From positions 1 through 49,039 of the forward strand of contig JAYMSP010000511.1 in assembly GCA_036897095.1 (NCBI GenBank): a stretch of 49,039 bases of DNA. The letters are read 5' to 3'. This document shows, piece by piece, positions 24,600 to 34,932 of this stretch. The first letter of the stretch is position 1; each line of letters starts with the position of its first letter. This DNA comes from Plantago elongata. Taxonomy: Eukaryota; Streptophyta; Magnoliopsida; Lamiales; Plantaginaceae. The notes beneath the pieces are model-generated. The model was not told the DNA's origin, ran no database searches, and saw nothing but the letters and a program-made list of their open reading frames with translations. Made by a program: the position numbers and the translations under genes.

Positions 24600-25993
24600 G
24601 TCATTAGCACATCTTACAAAACATGCAATCCAAGAGCATCTACGAACTACTACTTATTAGTAACACTCCGAAACAAAATAAGTTAACGACAATTTGAAGT
24701 GTTACCCAAACTCCAAAGCATCCAAAAAAGCATATATTGTGCCTCCCTCGTATATCCATATCCAAAACATAGCAGTGGCTAATCACCAATCATCAGGGGA
24801 TCCATAAAAAACCTTCAACCCAAGAGTTTCACAATTAGGATCTCTCTTTTTCTTTATCTTCCTTTTCGTGGATTTACTTCAACATCAACACCCTCATTAG
24901 TACCATCACTCCTCCTGAGATGTACAAGGCTAGCCGGAATCACATGGGAAGAAAAAGTATCACATACATACTTAAGACTATTCGAGAGCATCTGGGTTGA
25001 CTTGCATAGAAACTTCCCTTAAAAGTTTCTTCTCCACATCATACCATTAAGACATACTTTCGTTGAAAAACTCTTACCAGAGAAGAACTTAAGACTATTC
25101 GAGAGCATCTGGGTTGACTTGCATAGAAACTTCCCTTAAAAGTTTCTTCTCCACATCATACCATTAAGACATACTTTCGTTGAAAAACTCTTACCAGAGA
25201 AGAACTCGATTTTCGTTCTTCAAATAAGTTATTGGCTTTAAACCAAGATACTTAACCTTATGTCCTAACGAAATCATCTTAGTCCACATCTTTATACCAC
25301 TATAATAATCTGCAATCATCCACACATCAACACACTCCCTCATGTTCCAAGAAGTCAGCAACAAGCACCCACTCAACTTAACTAAATTCAAGGTACATGG
25401 ATTGACTTCAAGACCAATTTCTTAGGGCAATCGAATTTCCCGGTAGGTTTCAATGTTTAGATCCAGAGCAATTAACCGGACTTGTTTCTGCGTATAGGTA
25501 TAGGCAATCAAATGCAATGCACCATTATCAAAAGCTCTGAATTTCGTGCACAACTCAATCAAATAGTGTGGAAAATCATCGATTCTACACCAAGTTGCCA
25601 AGCACTCGAGATGATAGAACATATAAAAGTAGTATGAGGCTTAACAATCCTAACAACCTTATAATCATCAATAAATTCATCATAACCTATCCCACTATAC
25701 GTATTCCTTTGGAAATTCATCACACAATGGCAACTTAAGTGATTCTCCTGTCAAAGGGTTCCAAACAATCCAAGCCATATTTGGTTTTAGACTAGAAATT
25801 AAAATGAGGCCGTTACAACATGGAACAGGTAAACCCCGTATACGAGGCAACCACGGTGCCTTGACATTCGTAGAATCGACCCATTTGATATTACAACTTA
25901 TACACATTTCCTCCATATTAGCAGCATAGTAGTCACAGTAACAGTTTGAAGTCATGTGCTTGTGGAAAATCAAGTGACGAAGGGTTAACAGGA
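24600..25993 (-). pseudogene. F-box protein pseudogene, C-terminal part
   Basis: Minus-strand pieces, in order, carry an F-box-associated domain: VPCCNGLILISSLKPNMAWI with WNPLTGESLKLPLCDEFP (near 25840-25700), FYHLECLATWCRIDDFP (25620) with FRAFDNGALHLIAYTY, then NLVKLSGCLLLTSWN with VDVWMIADYY (25390-25310), and WYDVEKKLLREV toward the end. N..NP.TGE..LP, G.LH.I and L.L..G.L.L..W are the usual F-box-associated repeats. Several frame breaks and stops lie between pieces (near 25690, 25420 and 25200), so it is dead. The missing N-terminus is at 30088-30280, on the other side of a MULE inserted here. It contains a 117-bp tandem duplication. The 3' limit is uncertain. Confidence 0.85.
24971..25204 (-). 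repeat. Perfect 117-bp tandem duplication
   Basis: Copies 24971-25087 and 25088-25204 appear identical throughout. 117 is 39 codons, so the duplication kept frame. It lies in the C-terminal region of the F-box pseudogene, and identity suggests it is recent. Confidence 0.95.
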
Positions 25994-26344
25994 GGGAGAA
26001 TGGCACTTTTGGTCCACTTCTTTGGGGTCATTGTGACGCGAAGTGACCACTTTGCACGTGGTGTCATTTTTAGTCCACAACTTAAACGAAATGGCAAATG
26101 TAGTCATAATTCGTCGAATTACGGGCGAACTGAGCTTATCTGGCAATTTGCTTGCTGATTTGGACACAAAGACATACTTAGTCAACAAAATTTGACTTCT
26201 AGCTCAACAATGAAACACACATCATCAGCTACAATTGTTAAATGCGGGAATATCCAATTTTTCCTCCAAATCACACTTTCTCCAATTTATCACCCACAAC
26301 CACCATCAATTCTCCACCATTAATTCCCATCTGCCTCTCTCATG

Positions 26345-26832
26345 AACCCTAAAAAAGAATGTTGACAAGTTTCAATGGGAATTCGAACAACAATCGGTGA
26401 ATAAACCAGTGCCGAATTGCTATTGCGGGTTGCGGGCTTGGCGTATCACATCATGGACTGACGAAAATCCGGGTCGCCGCTTCATGAATTGCGCAAATAA
26501 GGTGATTTTTATTGGTAGTGAATGTATATGTGCTATGTTCTGGTGAATTTTTATGTTCTCTGTTTTGATAGTTATAGATTTGGTGATACGGCATGTGTCG
26601 TGATTGTTTATTTTGGGCTTGGTATGACGATGAAATGTGTCCTAGATCGAATGAGGTGATACTTGGATTGCTAAGGAAATTAGGCAGGTTAGAAAACAAG
26701 GTGAAGGAAGTGACTGATGATAATGCCGAGTTGATTGCAATGATGGAGCTTAAGGATGTTGAGATTAGGAAATTGAAGGCAAAACAGAAGCATCAGATGG
26801 TGTCTGTCTTTGCTATGTCTGTAGCCTACTAG
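26345..26832 (+). pseudogene. GRF-type zinc-finger protein gene inside the MULE, broken
   Basis: Exon 1 (to 26501) encodes CYCGLRAWRITSWTDENPGR then RFMNCANK, and exon 2 (about 26596-26832) encodes CRDCLFWAWYDDEMCPRSNE followed by a predicted coiled coil (LLRKLGRLENKVKEVTDDNA). This is the zf-GRF layout (C.C ... NC ... C..F.WY/D) with the C-terminal coil usual in small plant GRF proteins. The donor AAG|GTGATT at 26502 is good, but where an acceptor should precede TGTCGT the sequence is GGCATG, so CAG seems to have become CATG by one extra base. No start codon is in frame (a stop is at about 26342-26344). It lies just inside the left TIR and opposite in strand to the transposase. Confidence 0.8.
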
Positions 26833-27049
26833 TGTTGGTTTATTCAATCATGTATTAGTATATTGGTTATGGGTTTGTAATGTTTTTTGGATGGGGTCCC
26901 ATTTTTTATGTATCTTGAGCAATTAGTAGTGAACCAATATCATGTGGTGTATTTTGAATTGAAGAATGATGAAATGAATATGCTTCAGTTATTGACTCAA
27001 TGTCTTGTTTAATGTTGATTCAACCAATTAATTTGAGTGTACAAATCTC

Positions 27050-27175
27050 AGTCAAAGGCAGTGATAGACATGTGACATTGGCAGTGCCAAGGATGTGCCA
27101 TGCTTGTGCAAAGGTTATGCCATGCATGTGCCATGGGCAGTGCCATGCATGTGCCAGACCTGTGCCAAACTAATG
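27050..27175 (+). repeat. Degenerate short repeat rich in ATGTGCCATGC
   Basis: ATGTGCCATGC-like words recur about six times in 120 bp (GGATGTGCCATGCTTGTGC, CATGCATGTGCCATGGGC, CATGCATGTGCCAG). It lies between the GRF gene and the transposase tail in the MuDR-type MULE. It looks like a low-order tandem array. Confidence 0.6.
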
Positions 27176-27345
27176 AATTGAAAATGAATTGCAATAACAT
27201 AATATCCATAGCATATATAACCATGATTGGTTCATAATCCAACAAAAAGCCATAACATTGGGCAGGTACACAAAACAATACATGTTATAGGAACATGTCT
27301 ATCCAAAACAGAAGAAACATTCAAGTCAAAATAAATTGAGTAAAC

Positions 27346-29897
27346 TCAAGTCTTCTTCTTTCCTTTCCCTTTTCCTTGATGCTTCCCATTCCCAATTTCT
27401 TTGGCTTGTTTCTCCTTCTCCACTGCATCCTTCAGCTTGTTTAGATGGACATACTTCCTCCCACCTTTCTCAAATGTCAACCCATCTCCTTCTGGGTGCC
27501 TCTGTCTGTACATTGATGGTCCATCTACCAAGTCTTGAGTCTTTGTGAAGTCAAGAATCTAGAAAAAATGACTGAATTGAGTCAATCTTCAAAATTAATG
27601 ACACATCAACAGTCACTTGTAGTTCAGTAAGCTATAATGCTTACATTTGGTGCCTTATTCATTTGCTCCACTTGCTTTGTCTTGTTCCTGCCTGAAACCT
27701 GTGTATTAGGCTCATCCATTTCTTCATGTGCAGTCACTTGCCTCTCACCAGTGTTTTTTCTTGTAGCCTGCAGTTCAGTGAGTTAGCATTTTGATTTGAA
27801 CAATGACAAGCAATTATTTCATTGGCTCTTACCTTTAGTTTCTTTGAACCTTCAGGGATATTATGTTCAACATAAACTTGACTCAAGGGGTCTTGTGTTG
27901 GTTGTGTCGGATTTGCTATATCATTCTCAAGTTCCAAATGGTTGATGAATTCATCAAGTCATCCTCATCCTCATCTGGAGGATTTCCACCATGGTCTGAA
28001 TCATCCCTTTCTTCCTCATGTGCAAATCCTGGCCTATTATTAGGACATCTCATTGACCTCTATTACCACAAGTACCACATCTTAACTTTCCTTGGTTACT
28101 TTTCATCTTGGCAACAGATACTTGTCTCCCCTTTCTTTTATGTGAATCTTTCTCGTCCTCACCTTTCCTTCTTGCTTTCTCAGGTCTCCTAGCTTTTTTC
28201 TTGCCAAAGTTTGGTGGTAAAGGAGGAATATACATGGTATTCCCACATAGATTAGCACCATTAATCCCATAAATAGCTGGTTCATAGACCTTGTGGTGGG
28301 TATCAACATCATAGTGACTGCTAACAAACATATATGGATCCTCCTTTGCCCTAGACAAAGCACTCACAACATGCAAACAGGGTATACCTGTCAATTGACA
28401 TCTCCTACATGTGCATGATTGAACTACGAAATCCACATTATACATTGAACAACTTCTCTTCACAGTCACCTATATTCCACATGTACATATATTAAATACT
28501 AACCATTCAAGCAAAATATATACTTGATAAGATGCAAGCATACCTGGTAATGTGTGTCATCACATTTTCTGGAGTCTACCCTTCCCAACCTTTCAATGTG
28601 TTTACTCATAGTAGCCATGATTTTAAGACAAAACTTCATATGTGACATTTTTTCTTGGCCAAATCCCTACAAAACAGTTCAAACACAATAAAAAGGTTAG
28701 TTGCACACCAAAATATAGTACAATCAAGAGTATTTAAGATGTAGTATTTAAGTTGTAACCATACCTGCTCTTTTGTAGTTTTGTCATCAAATATTCCCTC
28801 ATCCATTCAAGCATGGTGATGATTGGTTTCTCTCTTGCTGGTAGCAACACTTTATTGAATGATTCACATCATTTATTGAGTGTCATATCACACTCATGGA
28901 TGATCCTGAAAAACTCCTTGGATCAATGACTAGTATCCCTATGAGAGAGCCACTCCACAGTTGCAGAATCCAAGGCATCCATTTCCTTGATTGCTTTCTT
29001 AAACTCTCCCTCAGTTGTACCGTTAGATGCTTTGTACTATGCATCTCTATAGGCATCTCCCTTAAACCCTGCCTTGATGAAATTCTTCCATAGATGTCTA
29101 ATACATAATCTGTGCTCTACCCCATGTAACTTCTCATTCACCGCAAAGATTAGTCCTTTTTACTTGTCAGAAATAATGGTGTAATCAGTTGCAGGACTTA
29201 ACTATAAGTCATCCTTCAACACCTCCAAGAACCATAACCAACAGTCTTTAGTCTCACTTTCTACAACAGCCCATGCAATAGGGTAAGGCTTGTTGTTGGG
29301 ATCCACTCCCACTGCACTAAGAAGAACACCCTTGGCAGGGTAATTAAGATGGGCACCATCAATCCTAATGATAGGCCTGCAAAACTTGAAGCCTTTCTTC
29401 AAAGAACCAAAGCAGCAGTAGTAATACTTGAACTCACTTGTATCATGAGTAGCATGCAATACAGTTGACCATGGATTGCTTCTCCTAAGCTCTTCTGCAT
29501 AATCCCAGAATTAAGCAAACTATGCATTTGGATCTCCCTGGATAAGCTTTACAGCCTTTTCCTTCCCTCTTCTAGCTTGATCCCATAAAACATCAATGAC
29601 AAGCTTGTCTTGACATAACTTCCTAAATGTTTCAATTGGCATGCAAGGGTTCATTCTAACTTGTTCAACAAATCTCTCAGCTAGATAAGATGAAGTAAAG
29701 TTACCAACTGCATAAGTCTCCACACAAAGACGATTTGGATTATACTCAAAAACCCCATATGTTAATTCATTTTTCAGCTTTCTGGGTCTCGGTCTCCATG
29801 AAAACCTTGGAGAGACATCACATCTAACCTGAAACCTAGTCTTGTCATTTATGTCATCTTCAAAGCTAGAGTCTGGCTCAAATTCTTCACTTGGCAA
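27346..29897 (-). pseudogene. MURA/MuDR-type transposase, broken
   Basis: From 29897 leftward there is an acidic start (SEEFEPDSSFEDD), a MuDR N-terminal region (KNELTYGVFEYNPNRLCVET), then the DDE core with IIRIDGAHLNYPAKGVLLSA (first Asp), AWAVVESETKDCWLWFLEVL, a second-Asp region (YTIISDK) and LCIRHLWKNFIKAGFKGDAY. Next are a SWIM finger (SCTCRRCQLTGIPCLHVV), a basic linker and a zinc-knuckle-like CGTCGNRG. A lysine-rich tail (YVHLNKLKDAVEKEKQAKEI) is near 27440. Stops interrupt the core (TAG and TAA just after GDPNA near 29515, plus more near 29210 and 28870), so it is inactive. Introns may separate the tail pieces. Confidence 0.9.
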
Positions 29898-30087
29898 TGG
29901 TGCTTCATTGTCATTTGCAGCAAATTGCCAGATAAGCTCAGTTCGTCATAATTCGATGAATTATGACTACATTTGTCAATTCGTATAAGTTGTGGACTAA
30001 AAATCACACCACGTGCAAATTGGTCACTACGCGTCACAATGACCCCAAAGAAGTGGACCAAAAGTGTCATTCTCCCGATAACAGGAA

Positions 30088-30280
30088 TGCCTTATCGGTT
30101 TGGTGGTTTCTCTGAAGGATCAAATCGTCCCCCAATTCCACCGGTGATGTGAGTTTTGGCGAAATTGGGATTGTCGATTATGTGTCGCCATGACTTGCAC
30201 ACCGAGCGAAATCGGAACAGAGTCACCACTTGAACATGCCAGAGTATTTTATGGAAAACGTCGGTAGGAATGTCAAACAT
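30088..30280 (-). pseudogene. F-box pseudogene, N-terminal part with the F-box
   Basis: From the ATG at 30280 it reads MFDIPTDVFHKILWHVQVVT then FRFRSVCKSWRHIIDNPNFA, a standard F-box (IP.D....IL..L.......R.VCK.W...I..P.F) that in live genes binds SKP1 in SCF ubiquitin ligases. It ends in a stop after PSEKPPNR and meets the MuDR-type MULE's target duplication at 30078-30087. The rest of the gene resumes at 25993 on the other side. Reading across the junction also needs a frame shift, so it may have been dead before or after insertion. Confidence 0.9.
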
Positions 30281-31917
30281 ATTTACATAGATTTCCTAAT
30301 TACACATGAATCCTTCTTAGTTGAACAATAACAACACAATCCCTATTAGATATAATCTAATTACATCCAAACTCACGAATTTGACTTTTGACAGTTTAAA
30401 GTGCTGAAAGTTCTTTTTTGCCCCTGGTCCAATATCAGATTTTGTAATTGACCAAATAGCCTTAAGGAATTGGTGTCACGTGCCTTGCACATGATGACCC
30501 ATATGTAATTTATTTCAAACATTAGGGTGTTTTATGTAAATGATATATAGCCGTTATTTATTTATTTTAAAGTAGTCATTGGAAGCTGTTGGAGGGCTAT
30601 TTATACACTCTTTTTTTTTGGTCTTTTGGGCTGTTTTTAGATGAGTAAAAATTGTATATAACAAATATGGCTTCAAGTGAACATTCGACTAGGGTTGTTA
30701 TTCGTCCGATTTGTAAGAATTTAATTTGTCATAATTGTACTGTTTTATCTGTAATTCAAGTTGTTGGAAGCTTATTTTTACTATTATTGTTGTCCTTTGT
30801 TTATTTTTGTCAGAGTAAAAATTGTATATATGACATATGACGTCAAGTGAAGATCCGACTAGTGTTGTTATTCGTCTGATTTGTAAGAATTCAATTTTTC
30901 ATAAGCGTACCATTTTATCCATGATGAAGACCAGACGTGACAAGGAGCGGACGCAACATAAATATAATTTTAATAAAGGTAGTTGTATCATTTAGTAAAC
31001 TTTTATAAAATTTTCAAAATATTTTCTCAACTTTTATATTTAATACATAATTTTCAGAATTGTAATTATAGAAACATATATATATAGTCATATAAAATAA
31101 ATGTAGATGTATCATTTAGTAAACTTTTTAGAAAAGTCTTATTTTAATTTATTAAATATGGAACCGATCATATCCTTCCTATCTAGCTAAATGTTTGACA
31201 TGCTCACACAAATTAATAATATAATCGAGACTTATATGATTATGATCTATGAATTAAGCAACATCTTTATTAATCGAGTAAATCTGTATAAATATTATTG
31301 TTAATAGAACTAAAAGATTGAGAAATCGAATATTTAAAAAATTAATATATAAGTGAACAATAAAAAAGTGCATGAATAATAAATATTAAAGGTTATGAAC
31401 AATTGTAAAAGGAAAAAAGTAAGGTATATAATGAAATTAGTTGTCAATAGCTACTAAACAAATAAAGGAAAAATAATAATAATAAATAAATCAAAATATA
31501 ACGACTATATTTCAATCTCATATGAAAGCCTAATGTTTTATCTCAATTGCATATGGGTCCTAAGTTCGTGTTTGCTTTGTCAATTTACAAAACCAGGTTT
31601 TAATTCGGTCAAACACTAATTCGAGAAAAGAACCTAGTTGTAATTGTTTGACCAACGGGCTTTTAGATGAAAACAAGGCTTCCTGAAGGGGTATATGTAA
31701 TTGATCCTTTTTACATAGTAGTTGAGTTAGGTTGTTGAAATTGAACTGGAAGGGGCTAGGGTTTTGCAGTTGAGAAAGTATATTAAAAGATCGATTTTTT
31801 CATTAGAAATAGGAAAGACCTATTTTTTAATTAAGTTTGTATTAATAGTGGTTAATATTATGAAAAAAATTTATGTATAGTGAGATGTGAGATTTAACTT
31901 TGTATGATTAATATTGT
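30281..31917. other. Intergenic, strongly AT-rich, no gene seen
   Basis: The F-box pseudogene's former promoter would lie at the left. The rest contains one dispersed direct repeat and no convincing reading frame. Confidence 0.6.
30643..30922 (+). repeat. Direct repeat, about 110 bp, two copies 170 bp apart
   Basis: Copies 30643-30752 and 30813-30922 share GAGTAAAAATTGTATATA, TCAAGTGAA.AT.CGACTAG and TTGTTATTCGTC.GATTTG. Roughly a tenth of positions differ. Origin unknown; each copy could be a fragment of a short element. Confidence 0.85.
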
Positions 31918-32330
31918 GTATGTGAGTTTTTGCATCTGTTTGTAAATTTTTATAACTGGAGAAATTAATGTCGTTTCTGTGAGTTTTTATAACTGGAAAA
32001 ATTAGTGTCTTATCTATGAATTTTTATAAATGGGAAAATTATTGTTGTATGTGTAAATTTTATAACTAGGGGAATTAGTGTCGTATATGTAACTTTTTAT
32101 AACACTAACTTTATAACTGGGTGAATTAATGTCATGTCTGTGAGTTTTTTGCATTTGTCTGTGAATTTTTATAACTAAAGAAATTAATGTCGATTTTGTG
32201 AGTTTTTATAGCTGGATGAATTAGTATAGTATCTATGAGTTTTTATAACTGGAAGAATTAGAGTTGTATATGTGAGTTTTATAACTGGTGAAATTAGTGT
32301 CGCATTTGTGAGTTTTCATAATTGAGACAA
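31918..32330 (+). repeat. Minisatellite, about 40-bp unit, nine or ten copies
   Basis: The unit is close to GTGAGTTTTTATAACTGG followed by AAAAATTAGTGTCGTATCT. Copies vary by substitutions, and two carry an extra TTTGCATCTGTTTGTGAATT-like stretch. No reading frame runs through it. Confidence 0.93.
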
Positions 32331-32819
32331 AGTTCAGTCTGATCACTGATCGCGCACTAATTTGACCGCTGACTAGTTGCAACTTAAAAAGTGGTCTTTA
32401 CTTTTCTAATGGAAAAGCAGGTCTTTTTCTAGAATTTGTTTGCGGTTTCTCCACTAAACCTAAGAACATAAAAGAGGGATTTTCTTTTGAAGGGAATAGC
32501 TAATTTTGTCCTCAAAGTACCAGCCCTGTCAATTTGCTTACGGGAATTACATAAATAAAGTAGGGCTTGGCTAATTTTAGTACTACGTCGTATTCTCATA
32601 TTAATATTCCTTTAACAATATGACAAATGTCACAATCTAATATTTTTAAATAAATTTATAATCAATTCTAATAATTGAAATAATTTTTAAAATACAAATT
32701 ATGAAAATTTACAAGGCCATCACTCCTAATTAATTAATTACATCTTTAATCTTTCTTCTCCAAAACCCAACACCACCACCTCCACCACTCCGCCGCCGGA
32801 GCCCCGGCAATTTTCTTTT

Positions 32820-32935
32820 TTTTACTCAATTTTTGTTTTCGAGCTTCCGCCATGGAAGCTCAATCAAGCTTCCATCAATCAAGCTTCCATGGTTGGAACC
32901 ATGGAAGCTCAGTCGCCGGAGCACCGGTCTCCTTT
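32820..32935 (+). repeat. Interleaved direct and inverted GCTTCCAT repeats
   Basis: AAGCTTCCAT recurs and faces ATGGAAGC and CCATGGTTGGAACCATGG, making nested palindromes. Two related CGCCGGAGC.CCGG words followed by T-rich runs flank it (near 32793 and 32913). A short frame from 32852 starts MEAQSSFHQSSFHGWNHGSS but lacks any family signature, so I do not call a gene. Confidence 0.7.
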
Positions 32936-33074
32936 TTTTTTTTAATTTTAAATGGGGTGTTTTCTGAAATTTTTTATTATTGTCGGGTTAATTTTGAATT
33001 ATTTTGGGTATACTTTGTTAAGATAAAAATATAAGAGATGTGTAAGTAAATAAACCTAGTAAGATATTTTAATA

Positions 33075-33092
33075 TAGTGCGACGTCGCACTA
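33075..33092. repeat. Perfect 18-bp palindrome TAGTGCGACGTCGCACTA
   Basis: It is self-complementary across its full length, and related GCGACAGTGCGACG and TTGTCGCATT words follow within 40 bp. The centre GACGTC is also a bZIP (TGA/CREB-like) core. No gene begins nearby to give it a role. Confidence 0.85.
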
Positions 33093-33099
33093 CGTTATT

Positions 33100-34835
33100 A
33101 TGCGACAGTGCGACGCCTTGTCGCATTAATAAAAATTAAAGGGTTGAGATTCAATCTTAAATTGATCCAATGGTTTAGACCGTAGTACTAACAATTGTAC
33201 AATGCGCCGGTACTATTTTTAGCCATGCCCAACAAAGTAACCTTTTTTCTCTTCATTGGCTTTTACGCTTCGTTTGGTTGGATAAATCCCGAATCCAAAA
33301 CCTCCGATTACTCCGTTTCGTCTCTGTGGACACGAAAGTCAGCTTTTCCAAAACTCAAATTGTTGTTGAGCTTCATTTTTAGACGCAATTCAGCAAGGCA
33401 AGTTATCCATGTGCACTTGTTCTTAGTACAAATTCAAGCTAAGCGCACAACAAATAATTGGACCAAATCAGAATTGAGCCCCCAAAGTCCCAGCTCTAAG
33501 ATCTAAAAAGAAAATCCGATATTATGTTTTTAAGGCTAAAACGAAGCCAAACCCAACCCAACCAAACCAAACCAAGGGTATTGCTTTCAATTTCATCCCA
33601 AGACTTCAAATCATTTTAGCGCACTCTTTGTTACGCAATTTCACCGAGGATGCAGGTGTTATTTAGTAAAACAAGCTAAGGTAGTTTATATCACATAAAC
33701 TAACTAATAACTAATTAGGAAATTGATAATTTAAGGTGTTTAATAAATTAATTAGTTAATAAGGTAGCTAATTTGTTAATATAGTATGTAAAAATAAATT
33801 AACAAACCTATTATTTTAATCAACTTCTTGAACATGCTCACCAGATCAGTTAGCTGCAAGCCAGTCCTGTTCACGTAACAAATTTATTGAGAAAATAATT
33901 TCATCGTGGTGATAAGTTTATTACAAAAACTTGTGAAAATTCAAGTTTTCATGAGAGTCATGTAATATTGTATACTAATTGTGTGATGTTATGTGTAAAT
34001 TGTCGATTTTTATGTATATGTAAATTGTGTATTGTTGTATACTAATTGTGCAGCTGAATCTTTTTATATAGTACTTTTGAAACTTTTCGAACTCTTAAGA
34101 TAGTTTCTCAAAGTTTATTGATAAGCTTAAGGTAAGCATAACCGGAGTGTTTATTATGTAATAATTTTATTATGAAAATAAGTCTATGTTCTCTTCAATT
34201 GAGATTTACTGAACTTGACTGAATTTAACTGAACTGAAGTAAGATATAAATTATAATTAAACCGAACTGAATTAAACTGGAATGAATTTAACCGTACCAA
34301 ATTCAAAAAAACATCTAGCTGATAAATTGGTAAGCTTCCGTAAATAAATAGGAATAATGAGTAGTCATTGGAATGAAAAGATCGATGTGGCTGGGAAAGC
34401 GAAACATACGGCCGGCCGGCCGGCAGGCAGAGGTGGGTAGCCAACTTGGAGCCAGGTGCCGATATAAAGATTAGTTAATTATTTGTTCTATATGTTGAAA
34501 ATAATTTGAATAGAGAAAACACGTTAAATAATGATGACCTCCCCTTCTAAGTTTGAACACAATAATTACGAAGAATTCATAAATCCCAATTAGCCACCTA
34601 GCATCATCATGATTATCAATTAAGTTAGAAAAAGAAAGAGGTATAAAAACACGAAAAGCGAAAAGGTCAAAATCATAAAAGATTGAACAATTCTACAAAA
34701 ATCATAAAAGTGGACACTTTCATGGAGTATACCCATTCATCATCATGTTGTGGACTGGTAGTAAATTAAAGAAAAAGAATCTCAATCATCGAAAACTTAC
34801 GTTGAACACACATTTATCTATTACCAAGTACCAAA
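33100..34835. other. Intergenic, no supported gene
   Basis: A 103-codon frame at 33195-33506 has no recognisable motif and no splice context, so it is not called. At 34180-34310 TGAACTGAATTTAACTGAAC-type words repeat irregularly. At 34410-34424 a GGCCGGCCGGCCGG run forms a self-complementary GC island in AT-rich DNA. Confidence 0.5.
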
Positions 34836-34837
34836 CA

Positions 34838-34870
34838 TATCATATATATTATATATATATATATATATAT
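34838..34870. repeat. (AT)n microsatellite upstream of the IQD gene
   Basis: CATATATATTATATATATAT continues as AT dinucleotides to about 34870. Its place, some 60 bp before the likely 5' UTR splice donor, makes it a candidate TATA region for the IQD gene, though length variation would be expected. Confidence 0.8.
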
Positions 34871-34932
34871 AACCAAGTGATCAGAAGTAATCTCCCACAC
34901 GAATAGCATATCGATCTACAGACAAATCAAAG

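Larger units (their letters stand above)
25994..30077 (-). mobile_element. MuDR-type MULE inserted in an F-box gene, about 4.1 kb
   Basis: The terminal inverted repeats are about 160 bp (25994 to about 26155, and about 29917-30077). Outer ends read GGGAGAATGGCACTTTTGGT and, on the other strand, GGGAGAATGACACTTTTGGT; they continue with CCACTTCTTTGGGGTCATTG in both. The flanks are GTTAACAGGA (25984-25993) and GATAACAGGA (30078-30087), a 10-bp direct repeat with one mismatch, consistent with the 9-bp Mutator target duplication plus one matching base. It carries a MURA-like transposase on the minus strand and a GRF zinc-finger gene on the plus strand, both broken. Confidence 0.93.

Noticed and set aside
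33195-33506. 103-codon open frame
   Set aside because: Composition and sequence match no family, there is no splice or promoter context, and the frame could be open by chance.
34409-34424. GGCCGGCCGGCCGG as a regulatory palindrome
   Set aside because: It is simple repetition of GGCC with no gene start nearby.
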